From NCBI GenBank assembly GCA_022606425.2, contig JAHDVF020001519.1, positions 248,001 to 312,000 of the forward strand: DNA of 64,000 bases, read 5' to 3'. Under the pieces are notes generated by a model. That model made no database searches and was not told where the DNA came from. It saw only the letters and a list, made by a program, of their open reading frames with translations. How positions within the stretch are numbered: position 1 is the stretch's first letter; each line of letters starts with the position of its first letter. Position numbers and translations under genes: made by a program. This DNA comes from Lepidostoma basale (taxonomy: Eukaryota; Arthropoda; Insecta; Trichoptera; Lepidostomatidae). Shown one piece after another: positions 32,140 to 41,689 of the stretch.

Positions 32140-32258
32140 AACGCCGAACCACAGCTAGCGACATCATGAATCGTACAGCTAAATTAAAATGGCAGTGGGC
32201 TGGACATATAGCAAGGCAGAGAAGTACCAGGAGGACATTCAGAATACTTCAATAGAAT
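32140..32258 (+). pseudogene. RTE-like scrap
   Basis: ASDIMNRTAKLKWQWAGHIA then RQRSTRRT. Only the K.KW.WAGH.AR block. Confidence 0.65.
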
Positions 32259-32261
32259 ATA

Positions 32262-32530
32262 CAACATTTTGAATGTTTACAAATATAATACTTGTAGAGG
32301 AATACTGGATTTTATTTACCCATTGCGGGTTATCAATTCAAGGATTAATTGTATCTCAATAGAGACGAAGATGCAAACTGGAAACTGAATATGGTGATCG
32401 AGGTGTTGACAGGACATATGACCTGTCATTGGTTGGGTTAAGCGCACACTTTATGTAATTACAACATTCCCCATTCCACATTTCTTATGAGCACCATGTC
32501 TGACACTTCCAAACAACTTCCAAAAATTCA
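32262..32530 (+). mobile_element. IE-1 copy joined to a LINE-A tail
   Basis: TTGAATGTTTACAAATATAA, TACTGGATTTTATTTACCCA, TCAATTCAAGG, then TTAATTGTATCTCAATAGAG through CCATGTCTGACACTTCC. The order of the two halves differs from other copies, so it is rearranged. Confidence 0.7.
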
Positions 32531-32612
32531 GGAAAGAAAGGTGTGGCAGTCCATTCTTTCTGCCTACCCCTTCGGGGAGACGGCGTGATGGTTAGTTAGT
32601 TAGTTAGTTAAC
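32528..32612 (+). repeat. LINE-A terminal 80 bp
   Basis: AGGAAAGAAAGGTGTGGCAG then CTTCGGGGAGACGGCGTGAT and four TTAG units. Either a very short LINE-A or a tail captured by IE-1. Confidence 0.8.
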
Positions 32613-32634
32613 TTGTAAAACTCCTTACTTAATA

Positions 32635-32762
32635 ATTAATACGAATGAAAACGTCTGTATTCGAAAAGTTATGTGACATGTTTCACCTTGTTAACGCAAT
32701 ATCAAAAGAAAAATGACATTCCCATAAAACATTATAATATTTCTAAAAAACCGACGTATTAA
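32635..32762. mobile_element. FB4 half, decayed
   Basis: ATACGAATGAAAACGTCTGT and GACATGTTTCACCTTG; the right arm CATTCCCATAAAACATTATA is short. Confidence 0.5.
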
Positions 32763-33685
32763 TTAGTAGAACAAGATAAGATATTCTGAAAAAAATTGAG
32801 CATAACAATTTCTCAATACAAAACACAAACTTTTTTGCTTGTTTAATAAGAAAACATCAACGGTAGATTGACTTATAAAATTCGAAGAAGTGTTTTTTCT
32901 CAATTCCGCAGAAAGCAATTTGAAATTAAAAAAAAACGGTAATAATAGAATCCAATAACAACCAACCAAACGTATTTTTTTCGAATTACGTAATTATGTT
33001 TTTTTTTACAAAATTGTAAACACACAACACCGTAGTTATTAAGATTTGCCAATTTAAAATGTCACTGCTTAACATAGCTTGAATTTCGAATTGCAAATCA
33101 CTTATATTTTCAGGTTTTTTACCGTTATCAATAGATTAATAAAATTGTATCTAAAAATCGATTATTTGATTCATTCTACATAGAACTGAAGAGGATTTCT
33201 GAAGGCCGATCGAAGGAATGAAGGAAATGCAGAGCTTTGCTGTACTGCCAACCAATCTCCTGAATTGAAACTGAAGAAGAAGATCATCCATTTCAGAGGG
33301 TAATAGTCTAAATATATTATTTTTATTTATTTTATTGTAAGTTTTTATATATTTTTAATATTATTATTTGAATTAGTTAGAATGCAAATTTTTATACGCT
33401 TTGATAAAAGGCTGTATACAATTCCAAAATGAAAATGTTTAAAATATAAAACGATGCTTTTTTAACTGCTTCCATATTTAACTTTATTTCGATAGCGATG
33501 ATTTTATAGAAATAAAATCTTCTAATATTATATTTATGAAAAATTTACTGAATTTAAATATTGATATTACAGGTATTCATATTCACAACAATGGATTTTA
33601 AATTTGAGTTAAGCTTAAAAATTTATTTATAAAGTTAAAAAAATGGTGCTTTTATTTTGATTATTACTGAATTTAAAAATAATAA
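32763..33685. other. Unassigned AT-rich sequence
   Basis: No recognised element except a short FB7-like block (33460-33500, TTTATTTCGATAGCGATG). Confidence 0.35.
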
Positions 33686-33734
33686 CGAATTTTTATGAAT
33701 TAAAAAACTGTTTTTTCCACTTTTGAGTTAATTT

Positions 33735-33777
33735 TTCTCGACATGTTTCGAAGGCTTACACTTCATCATCGGGAGAA
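33735..33777 (-). ncRNA. Hammerhead-like motif (FB5, left arm)
   Basis: Minus strand: TTCTC, core CCGATGA (33766-33772), T, GAAG-loop-CTTC, GAAA, ACATGT, C, GAGAA. Stem I pairs 5 bp flush with the core. U4 is C. Confidence 0.6.
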
Positions 33778-33791
33778 TGAAATCATATCGT

Positions 33792-33835
33792 TCTCCCAAT
33801 GATGAAGGTGTAAGCCTTCGAAACATGTCGAGAAA
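33792..33835 (+). ncRNA. Hammerhead-like motif (FB5, right arm)
   Basis: TTCTC (33792-33796), core CCAATGA (33797-33803), T, GAAGG-TGTAAG-CCTTC (33805-33820), GAAA (33821-33824), ACATGT (33824-33829), C at 33830, GAGAA (33831-33835). Stems I and II are both perfect 5-bp helices. Confidence 0.6.
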
Positions 33836-34159
33836 AATAAACTCTTAAGTGGCAAAAACAGTGTTTTAATTCATTAAAATTCATCATTATGGAATTCCAC
33901 AGTGTTAACGCCTTAAGTTTATCTAAATTTAAATATTATGTGTTATAGTTCTTGGTTCACAAGGTTGGCATAAATACAAACAAAGAAAAAAGTAGAAGTG
34001 TTTAAATTTATTATTATTTAAATTTAACTTCCATCAAGAGATTTCAGTAAAGTCATTTGATTAGTTTAACATTTGTTTTAACATCACGCTTTTTTAAAGA
34101 TAATCTAGTGTTTTAATTTAAATATCTTGTTGGATGTCCGTTATAAATAATAAGTTAGT

Positions 34160-34350
34160 AAAACGATGGTATTTAAGAACTACCTCCGTTTTTTAACTTT
34201 ATATCGACAGCGACTGGTTTCGCGAGGCTTGCTAGTATTAACAGACTGTACTAGAATCGACAGACAAAACTTTCACTTTCGATGAGCCTGGCGAAACCGG
34301 TCGCTGTCGAAATAAATACAACGGTGCAAGTTGTTCTCAAAACACATCTA
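34160..34350. mobile_element. FB7 foldback
   Basis: ATATCGACAGCGACTGGTTT on the left is the inverse of AACCGGTCGCTGTCGAAATA on the right. The plus arm has TCGATGA (34279-34285), GCCTGGC, GAAA, ACCGGT, C. Stem III is again a perfect palindrome, but with a sequence different from FB1. Confidence 0.65.
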
Positions 34351-34569
34351 ATTATTTTATTTTGTACGTTTTTTTTCTATCGTATTTAAATATTCTATTC
34401 TACGCATCAGTGCGTTTCTAACTAATTTAGACAACTAAATTCCCGCATGAACGCGCCGGTTCACAGTCATTTTAGTGTAAGGGCTTGGACTTGGATCTAC
34501 TGGCTTACGGAAGTTGAGCTCTCGTGGCTATTCCTATATCTAAAGGAACATGGTTGAAATTCAAAACTG

Positions 34570-34700
34570 CATATATAATAATTAATACGTATAAAGTTTC
34601 CATAACTGATAATGCCTTAGATAGCCGAAACACTCTTCTAACGAAATTCACATAAAATATAACAAAACTTCTTCAAAACAGACGTTTTCATTCGTATTGT
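34570..34700. mobile_element. FB4 copy, decayed
   Basis: TAATACGTATAAAGTTTCCA, CTGATAATGCCTTAGATAGC then CGAAAC, and CTTCAAAACAGACGTTTTCA. The GTC region is lost. Confidence 0.55.
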
Positions 34701-34739
34701 TTATAAAACTATTTGGCATCAATTATAATAACAATACTA

Positions 34740-34865
34740 TAATTAAATACATATTGTTTTTCTTTATTCACCTTTTCTTTGTGTTGATGAATATAACAGC
34801 AATTCGAATTTTTACAACACTTTTCACAGACATGTTTCGATTAAAATTTTAACAATTAAACGAAA
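34740..34865 (-). mobile_element. FB1/FB6-type half, decayed
   Basis: TTCACCTTTTCTTTGTGTTG is the terminus; CACAGACATGTTTCGATTAA is the inner block. No complete core. Confidence 0.45.
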
Positions 34866-34875
34866 AAACAGAGTG

Positions 34876-35245
34876 ATCACTAACTAACTAACTAATTAAC
34901 CATCACGCCGTTTTTCCAGAGGGGTAAGCAGAGAGAATAAATCGCCACATTGTTCTATCCTGACATAACTCTCGCAAGAAAGAATGGTAAAAAAAATATA
35001 TGTTAACGATGTAAATGGAACCAGAAATAGAGGAAGACCGAGGAAAACGTGGCACGATCAAATAAATCAGATATTGAATGTCGGCCATGTGAGGAGTCAG
35101 AGAAATCGACGCGCGTGCTTGACACTATGTATGAATGTTGAGGAAGCGAAAGAAATATGTCAGGAAAGAAAAGTGTGGCTGTCCATTCTTTCTGCCAACC
35201 CCTTCGGGCAGACGGCGCGATGGTTAGTTAGTTAGTTAGTAGTGA
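34876..35245. pseudogene. Two LINE-A 3' ends head to head
   Basis: Left: minus-strand 3' end (three CTAA units, CCATCACGCCGTTTTTCCAG) to ~34976. Right: the plus frame 34984-35235 (MVKKIYVNDVNGTRNRGRPR, KTWHDQINQILNVGHVRSQR, LCMNVEEAKEICQERKV), 3' end and four TTAG units. The two belong to different subfamilies (AGAGAGAATAAATCG against GAAAGAATGG-type), so they are separate insertions, not one inverted copy. Confidence 0.85.
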
Positions 35246-35944
35246 GTACTTTATATGGAAAAGTTAATAAAAACATTCAATCTTTCAGTATTTATTAAAT
35301 AAAACTATGAATAAACTACATTTTTTATGAATGGGATTATGAGCTAATATTATGGAGCATAGTATGAAAAATAACATAATCTATATAATTTTTTTTTTGA
35401 TGATTGATGATGACGTTTGAACCATCGCAGCTGTTTTTTAGTCTCGCTTTCACATACCATGAATCGTTATTATTTTGCCCGAGTATATTGGGGGGTGATC
35501 TTTTCTGTAGGTAATCAGTTTGCTCGTGTTATCTCGGGTGTGCAAATTTTCGCCCATAATTATCGCCCGAGTATACTCGGACGTGATCCTCAAGTGGTTA
35601 GATCCTTAATCCTTAAGATGAGATTAAACGGTATTCAAGTATAATTACTAAAATAATTATTTCTCGGAAGGAGCAAATAAAGGAACATTTCGTTTCGGGA
35701 GAAAATAAATCAAATTATTTGTTAGGAGGTCACCTCACTTACAAGAACGTGACTTTTCCTCAATAATTAAGTACACTCAAACGTGACATGCCCCCGGCCG
35801 TGCCGCGGGTCAAGGGCGCCTCGTGTCGGGAGATCAAAAAAAGTTTTCCACATCGCTCATGTTTCAACAAAGCTCAATATATAAGGGAATTTATCATGCG
35901 AACATAATCCTTATTACTTAATCAAAAATTTCATATTTTTTCGT
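35246..35944. other. Unassigned block with GC-rich patch and TATA-like site
   Basis: GCCCGAGTATA occurs at 35477 and 35569, each followed within 15 bases by GTGATC. CCCCCGGCCGTGCCGCGGGT lies at 35791-35810. ATATATAAGGG follows at 35877-35887. No open frame follows; a LINE-A copy starts at 35946. Could be the promoter or LTR of a lost element. Confidence 0.35.
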
Positions 35945-35945
35945 A

Positions 35946-36390
35946 ACAGTATCTTGGTAGAAGATTGGAGTTGGCAGAAGAATGATAAAAGTAGGATGAA
36001 TGCCATAGATATGAGATCACCTAGAATAGCGTGCGGAAAACATTGAATGTTAGATGAAGATGTTAGAAAAGAATGTAAGGCGGATGAATACGTCCTAAAT
36101 AAAATTAAGAAAGTGTCACTTAGATAGTTTGGACATATGGAACGAATGGATGGGGGAAGAATGGTCAAAAATATATATTCAAATAGTTTGAATGAAAAAA
36201 AATTGACGAAGACCAAGGAAGACATGACATGACCAAATTAATCAAATACTGAAAGTCGGCCATGTTCGAAGCAGGAAAAATCGACAAGCGCATGTAAATG
36301 TAGAAGAGGGGCGAGAGTTATGTCAGAATAGAACAGTTTGGAGGTCTTTCCTCTCTGTCTACCCCTTCGGTGAAACGGCGTGATGTTAAG
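35946..36390 (+). pseudogene. LINE-A copy, plus strand
   Basis: EDWSWQKNDKSRMNAIDMRS, then GHMERMDGGRMVKN and a shortened 3' end CCCCTTCGGTGAAACGGCGT. Lacks the TTAG tail. Confidence 0.8.
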
Positions 36391-36414
36391 TTGGCTTCGT
36401 AACATTTCAAATGT

Positions 36415-36910
36415 TTTAACTAACTAATCTTCACGCCGTCTCTCCGAAGGGTTAGGTAGAAAGAATGGACCGCCTGACTGTACTTTCCTGACATACTGAC
36501 CTTGCTTACTCGGCATTCATATAATGTGCCATGCACACACGTCAATTTTTTCGACTCCTCGCGTGGTCAACATTCAATATTTGATTTATTTGATCGTGCC
36601 ACATTTTTCTCGATCTTCCTTTATTTCTTGTAGCATTTACATCGTTCATATGTATTTATTTACCATTATTTCTTCATTTATTCATTTGATGTGTAAAAAA
36701 CATCTTAATGATCCTTTATTATGTTTATTTTAACACTCTATCATATACCGAATTTCTTCACAGTCGTCACTTTATTCATATCATTTTACTGTATTTATTC
36801 TGTTTTTATCGTTTATTTGCCAGTTTTATGCTTCACTTCCACACATGAAGATCGGTACAAAAACATCATTCAGTACTGCTATTTCAGCTTTTTTAACGTT
36901 TTAATCTATG
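36415..36910 (-). pseudogene. LINE-A copy, minus strand, tail to tail with its neighbour
   Basis: TAACTAACTAATCTTCACGC begins the 3' end 25 bp after the previous copy ends. Blocks are recognisable to the AVLNDVFVPIFMCGSEA-like end near 36870. Heavily mutated. Confidence 0.75.
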
Positions 36911-37009
36911 CGTATATGTGCCAAAAAAATCAACATTACAATATTTGTAGTATTTTCAACTTGTTACATTGTCCTTTGTCCGTGACTATGTTAACCTCAC
37001 ATTATCAAA

Positions 37010-37085
37010 TATAGATAACGTCTTAGACAGGCATGCCATTCACATAAAATGTAAGAAAATTTTTTGAACACATACGTTTTCATTC
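37010..37085. mobile_element. FB4 right half
   Basis: GATAACGTCTTAGACAGGC, then ATGCCATTCACATAAAATGT, and CATACGTTTTCATTCGTATT. Confidence 0.55.
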
Positions 37086-37129
37086 GTATTAAATAAATGT
37101 GTAACTGCTCGTATTATAAATTAAATATT

Positions 37130-37385
37130 TACCTTCTATATTCGCCTTCACTTTGTGATGTGGATTCATATTTGAATAAATATAGTTACAATTTGTATTA
37201 CAACACGTTTTATTTTTACTGAACTCAGACATGTTGCGGTTACAAGTAACTTTTATCAATGAATTAAAGTTAAAATTGTATTCCAATGATAAAGGTTACT
37301 TGTAACCGAAACATGTCTGAGTTCAGTAAAAATAAATTGTATTGTAACACAAAGTGTAACTATATTTCTTCAAATTAATATTACC
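37130..37385. mobile_element. FB6 foldback, near complete
   Basis: TTTTTACTGAACTCAGACAT on the left is the inverse of ATGTCTGAGTTCAGTAAAAA on the right. The outer termini are ATATTCGCCTTCACTTTGTG and CACAAAGTGTAACTATATTT. Confidence 0.8.
37281..37322 (+). ncRNA. Hammerhead-like motif (FB6)
   Basis: ATGATAA (37286-37292), A, GGTTAC-TT-GTAACC (37294-37307), GAAA (37308-37311), ACATGT, C at 37317. The left-arm copy on the minus strand (37228-37259) reads TTGATAA at the core, an A-U version of the 3-8 pair, but has GCAA for GAAA. Stem I is weak. Activity doubtful. Confidence 0.5.
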
Positions 37386-37394
37386 TTAATTTCT

Positions 37395-37870
37395 CTTTTT
37401 ATTTATACATATTTGTCTATACAACAGTAATATTAAAAAATAAATTACAAAGACATGTTTCAGACAACCAGTCCTTATAACAATCGAAAAATTATTGTGA
37501 ATTGTAAATCTATATAACATTTGTCAGACCGTGTAAACAATTTTATAATAGAAGGATTAATTGTATCTCAATAGAGATAATGATGTAAATTGTTTTCTGG
37601 GAACAGAAATGGTGGTCAAGGCGCTTACAGGACTTATGACCTGTCATTGGTTGGGTTAAGTGATCGCTTTATGTTAATAACATTCCCCATTCCGCCCTGT
37701 ATGTAATAAAATGTATCTTTATAATATATATCACTGAAGAAGGACTGGTTGTCCGAAACATGTATGTGTAATTTTTTTTTTAATATAAGTGTTGTATATA
37801 CAAAATATATAAAAAAGAAAAGAGAAATAAAACATCATAACAACACAAAGTATGGCGTATAAAGAAGAAA
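37395..37870. mobile_element. FB1 foldback with IE-1 in its loop
   Basis: The left arm (37437-37552) and right arm (37707-37865) are inverted. The plus-arm core is CTGAAGA (37734-37740), GGAC/GTCC, GAAA (37754-37757), ACATGT, A (triplet GTA). The right terminus is ATAACAACACAAAGTATGGC. Confidence 0.75.
37554..37706 (+). mobile_element. IE-1, truncated, in the FB1 loop
   Basis: TTAATTGTATCTCAATAGAG through CCATTCCGCCCTG. Inserted after TTGTAAACAATTTTATAATA, the same site as in the 5.9-6.6 kb FB1 copy. Confidence 0.75.
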
Positions 37871-37889
37871 TTCTTAATATTTACCATCC

Positions 37890-38000
37890 CAGAAAATACA
37901 ACATATATTTAATTAATACGAATTAACATATCTGTTTTTTATAATTAATTAATTGTGTTTTATGGGAATGATATATTTCTTCTTGCTAAGACATTATCAA
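37890..38000. mobile_element. FB4 left half, decayed
   Basis: TAATACGAATTAACATATCT and TGTTTTATGGGAATGATATA. Confidence 0.45.
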
Positions 38001-38044
38001 ATAAGAATAAAAAAACAACAGGATTTTTTTTTTTTTATGATGAT

Positions 38045-38395
38045 AATAATAAGGATGATAAACTGCACATCACTGAAATGAGGATGCTGAGGTGGGCGGG
38101 CGTAGTAATGTCACTAGATCACAACAGAAACATACACATCCGTAGCAGTTTTAGAGTGAGGCCAATCTCGGATATTCTTGATGAGAACCGTCTGAGATGG
38201 TACGCCCACGTCATGTGCCGCCCAGCTGACCGTGCTACTAGGAGGATAATGCGACCCAAGGGAATTGGTAGGCCCAAGCTGACATGGATAGGAATTATTC
38301 AAAGAAATCTAATCAAAATAAAACGGATCCCACTAGATGCCACCCAGTACAGATAGTCCTCGAGATGCCATAAAAGAAAAGCCTAGGAAAATAAA
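38045..38395 (+). pseudogene. Non-LTR C-terminal remnant, type 7
   Basis: The frame 37955-38356 carries LHITEMRMLRWAGVVMSLDH, then IRSSFRVRPISDILDENRLR, WYAHVMCRPADRATRRIMRP, GIGRPKLTWIGIIQRNLIKI. EMRMLRW, LRW..HV.R and GRPKL.W is a common LINE C-terminal pattern. The fragment is open over its length; the upstream part of the frame (37955-38040) is unrelated AT-rich sequence. Confidence 0.8.
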
Positions 38396-38396
38396 T

Positions 38397-38898
38397 GGTA
38401 TTCTTCTTCTTATATTTATCCTGTCACACCTCCGTAGTGCAAAGGGTCTCAAGGATCCTTCTCCACCCGACTCTATTGCATGCTTGATGCCTAACATCAT
38501 CCCAAGTGAGGCTTTTTGCTTTAACCTCGTCCTGCAGGGCTTTTTTCCAGGTAGATCTAGGTCTGCCTCGCTTTTTCTTTCACTCCATAGGGGTGCAGTC
38601 TTGTGCGCCCTGAGCGATGCAGGCTGGGTTCCGTCTCAAAGTGTGACCGATCCACTGCCATTTGCGTCTAGCGACTTGTTCTCTAATTGACTTTTCCTCT
38701 GCCATGTTCCATAGAACGTCATTTAACAATGTTTGGGTCTAATAGATCTTGAATATTGAGCGAAGGCACCGTTTTATAAACACCTGGTGTTCCAAGTCTC
38801 ACATCCGTACAGCAGTACGCTTTTAACGCTACCGCTGAATATTTGGAGCTTGAGCTTTCTCGAAATGATACTGGAACGCCATACAGGCCGAAGCATAG
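38397..38898 (-). pseudogene. Non-LTR C-terminal remnant, type 4, second copy
   Basis: Minus strand equivalent of 17.93-18.33 kb: CCTGTCACACCTCCGTAGTG, CAGGCTGGGTTCCGTCTCAA then GTGTGACCGATCCAC. It extends further 5' (to CATCCGTACAGCAGTACGCT) than the first copy. Abuts the type 7 remnant tail to tail. Confidence 0.75.
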
Positions 38899-39640
38899 TG
38901 AAAAAAGAAGAGAAAGATTTGATAAAGCCTTTGCAAGGAAAAACTTATGATTCCCATAAAACAGGTACTACATAATAAAGCTCATTAAAAGCAGACTTTG
39001 TGTTCTTATAAATTATTTTATATTGAGTTGTTCAAGAAACAATAAATAACGATAGATATGTTCCGTAAGTCTTTAAAAAATCATAATGCTTCCGTTCGCA
39101 GCATTTCACTTACCGCGCGATTGCACTAACCACTCATTATTTAAAGATTTATTCAGGACATTAATGTTTAGGATATCTGAACACTAAAAACGAAAAAAAT
39201 GTCGTTACGAAAGAATCTTGCTTTCTTCTGACCCTAAATATTTATTGCAGGGGCGGCGGTGAGTGCGTATATAAAGGGAAAGTTATATTTTCACGAACCA
39301 CCCTGTAATGTATCCTTCTTGAGGGTATGCCTTGATACTGAAATCGATTTTCATTACATCTTGTGATTTCAGTCACTTCGTTTGCAGGAAATTATTTGAG
39401 ACTGTACATATATTACGTTACAGGTTAGGTTCGATACATTGTGTTCGATTTGTATTTAAATGTAGCCTTTAAATCGAAGATGTTAAAGTTATCTCAAAAT
39501 CAGATATGCTGTGAGAGAGACATTTGAGTTATAACCAACATCAAACATCGTATACATTTTTTATTAAATTATTTCGCCTTCAAAAATCTTACGAGAATTT
39601 TTGTTTGTATTAAAATTTTAATTTTCACAATTTCAATTTA
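38899..39640. other. Unassigned sequence with TATA-like site
   Basis: GTATATAAAGGG at 39267-39278 follows a GGGGCGGCGGTGAG patch. No transcript-like frame follows. Confidence 0.3.
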
Positions 39641-39649
39641 AAAAAAGAG

Positions 39650-39775
39650 TCAACAGTTTCAGCAGCCTCGTTGGAATTAACAGAGGAGTCCGGATCAGTC
39701 TGTTGATATCAGCGAGCTTGGCGAAACCGGTGAATGTCGAAACAAATACATTATTAGAAATAGTTATTACAAAAA
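39650..39775 (+). mobile_element. FB7 copy
   Basis: TCAGCGAGCTTGGCGAAACC, GGTGAATGTCGAAACAAATA. The triplet is GTG, so not cleavable. Confidence 0.5.
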
Positions 39776-39779
39776 AAAA

Positions 39780-40110
39780 AACACTTTAATTTCATAGTCC
39801 ATCGTTTGGCCGAATCACTATGATACCTTAACATTTTAAACTGATAATGAATAACTTTGTTTTTTGTATCACAATTTCATCAACCAATGTTGACATCATC
39901 AGGTGTTACAATAATATATCAAATGTCAAATTTTCGTGATTTTTCGAAACTTTATGTGAATTTATTCCTATGTCAATTCGAATAATTTCTTTAATATATT
40001 TTTGAAGTTCTTGCTGAAGTTGAGTTAGGTACCTTAATATAATATTTTAACTAAAATAATGGTAAGTTACTATTTAAAAAAAAATACAATTGTTATACAA
40101 AAACAAAGTT
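39780..40110 (-). mobile_element. FB2 copy with deleted stem III
   Basis: Minus strand core CTGATGA (39896-39902) and stem II GTCAAC/GTTGAT intact. GAAA is joined directly to TTGTGATAC, losing stem III and the cleavage site. Confidence 0.6.
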
Positions 40111-40324
40111 TAAAAGTTTATACTCAACATTAAGAGTTTATACTCTATTTTTTCTCAAAATTAACTTTCATTAAGAAATTTCAGTAAAATTATTTGAATA
40201 TCTTTATAAAATTGTATTATCTGAATATTGAAAAATATTTACTTGATAACAGTTTGTGAAAAAGTGCATGCAGGACTTAAAGATTAGTATATTCATGAAA
40301 ATTTCAACAAGATAATACAATATA

Positions 40325-41612
40325 TTAGGTCCTTACATATGAAATTGGCGTTTTGCCGTACTGGCAGCTTTGATCTCAAATATCTTCTCTTTGGTTAGGA
40401 ACTCCAAATTCAAATTTATACAGCTATTTACTCAAGTATTTGTGTTTCGAAAATTATAATTCATTTGTTTTTTCCTCAATTGTTTTTTTTTCTTTGCGTC
40501 ACTGAGTTTACAAAATGGAAAACTTGAAATATCGCGTTATTTACGAGTACGAGTTCCACCGTGACACCAGTGCTGCAGAAACGGCTCGAAGGATTAATGA
40601 TGTGTATTGCGACGGTGCCGCAAAAGAAAACACAGTGCGTTTTTGGTTCCAACGTTTTCGTTCTGGAAATTTCGACCTGCAGAACAAGCCCCGTGGACGG
40701 CCTGAGACCAAAGTTGATAATGAAGAATTGAAGGCTATTGTGGAAGCGGAGTCATCGCAAACCACGTCCGAGTTAGCTGCAGGCTGCGGTGTTAGTGATA
40801 AATTTGTTTTAATCCACTTGAAGCAAATTGGGAAGGTGAAAAAGCTTAAAAGGTGGGTACCTCACGAATTGAGTGAAGCAAATCAACAAACGCGCGTTGA
40901 CTGCTGCGTTGCATTACTCAACCGGCACAATAATGAAGGGATTTTGAATCGAATCGTTACCTGTGATGAAAAGTGGATCCTGTATGATAATCGGAAGCGC
41001 TCATCGCAATGGCTGAACCCAGCCGAACCAGCCGAACCATGCCCCAAGCGAAAATTGACTCCAAAAAAGTTACTTGTGAGCGTTTGGTGGACTAGTGCTG
41101 GTGTCGTTCACTACAGCTTTCTTAAATCTGGCCAGACGATTACGGCAGATGTCTATTGTCAACAACTGCAAACCATGATGGAAAAGCTAGCTGCTAAACA
41201 ACCGAGGCTGGTTAATCACTCTAGGCCACTGCTGCTTCATGATAACGCTAGACCACACACTGCACAACAGACGGCTACCAAATTAGAAGAGCTTCAATTG
41301 GAATGTCTAAGACATCCACCGTACTCTCCAGACCTTGCCCCAACAGATTATTATTTTTTTCCAAATTTGGATAACTTCTTGCAAGGGAAAAAATTCAACT
41401 CCGATGGGGCAGTCCAAACCGACTTCAAAGATTTTATTGATTCCCGTCCGAATGTTTTTTTTAGTGAAGGGATCGATGAACTACCTATGAGATGGCAAAA
41501 GTGCATAGATAGCAATGGTAGATAATTTGATTAAATAAATACATTATATTTAAGAAAAATCAACTTTATGTTCCTCCCATACAAAACGCCAATTTCATAT
41601 GTAAGGACCTAA
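40325..41612 (+). mobile_element. Mariner element, cecropia-type, near-intact
   Basis: Perfect 31-bp terminal inverted repeats starting TTAGGTCCTTACATATGAAA (40325-40355 and 41582-41612). Flanking TA at 40323-40324 and 41613-41614. 1288 bp, the usual mariner size. It carries one transposase frame. A deleted sister lies inverted at 61.4-62.4 kb with identical repeats. Confidence 0.95.
40515..41525 (+). CDS. Mariner transposase, DD34D, cecropia subfamily, 3-residue C-terminal truncation
   Basis: A DNA transposase that cuts the element at its TA-flanked ends and pastes it elsewhere. The 336-aa frame has the N-terminal HTH DNA-binding half (residues 1-110), the linker WVPHEL (114-119), then the catalytic domain with D151 (VTCDEKWILYDN), D243 (LLHDNARPHTA) and D278 (YSPDLAPTDYYFF); 34 residues separate D243 and D278. 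WILYDN and LDNFLQGK are typical of the cecropia (Hsmar1-like) group. The start MENLKYR matches the sister copy. The last codons read GGT AGA TAA TTT GAT TAA, where the sister has GGT ACA TAC TTT GAT TAA. A Tyr codon became a stop and the last three residues are lost. Whether the enzyme still works is unknown. Confidence 0.93.
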   Translation: MENLKYRVIYEYEFHRDTSAAETARRINDVYCDGAAKENTVRFWFQRFRSGNFDLQNKPRGRPETKVDNEELKAIVEAESSQTTSELAAGCGVSDKFVLIHLKQIGKVKKLKRWVPHELSEANQQTRVDCCVALLNRHNNEGILNRIVTCDEKWILYDNRKRSSQWLNPAEPAEPCPKRKLTPKKLLVSVWWTSAGVVHYSFLKSGQTITADVYCQQLQTMMEKLAAKQPRLVNHSRPLLLHDNARPHTAQQTATKLEELQLECLRHPPYSPDLAPTDYYFFPNLDNFLQGKKFNSDGAVQTDFKDFIDSRPNVFFSEGIDELPMRWQKCIDSNGR

Positions 41613-41689
41613 TATAAGTATTAATTTTTTTTTTTTTTAAATTAAACCGAACTTCACTTACTATACTATAATATAACATACGGATACAT

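Larger units (their letters stand above)
33690..33915. mobile_element. FB5 foldback with two hammerhead-like motifs
   Basis: Arms AACTGTTTTTTCCACTTTTG on the left and AAGTGGCAAAAACAGTG on the right. Inside, CTCGACATGTTTCGAAGGCT is the inverse of AGCCTTCGAAACATGTCGAG. The flanking TGGAATTCCACAGTGTTAAC belongs to the family outer sequence. Confidence 0.8.

Noticed and set aside
35877..35887. Host gene promoter
   Set aside because: TATA-like, but a dead LINE-A fragment follows within 60 bp and no transcript frame is visible; kept only as an observation.
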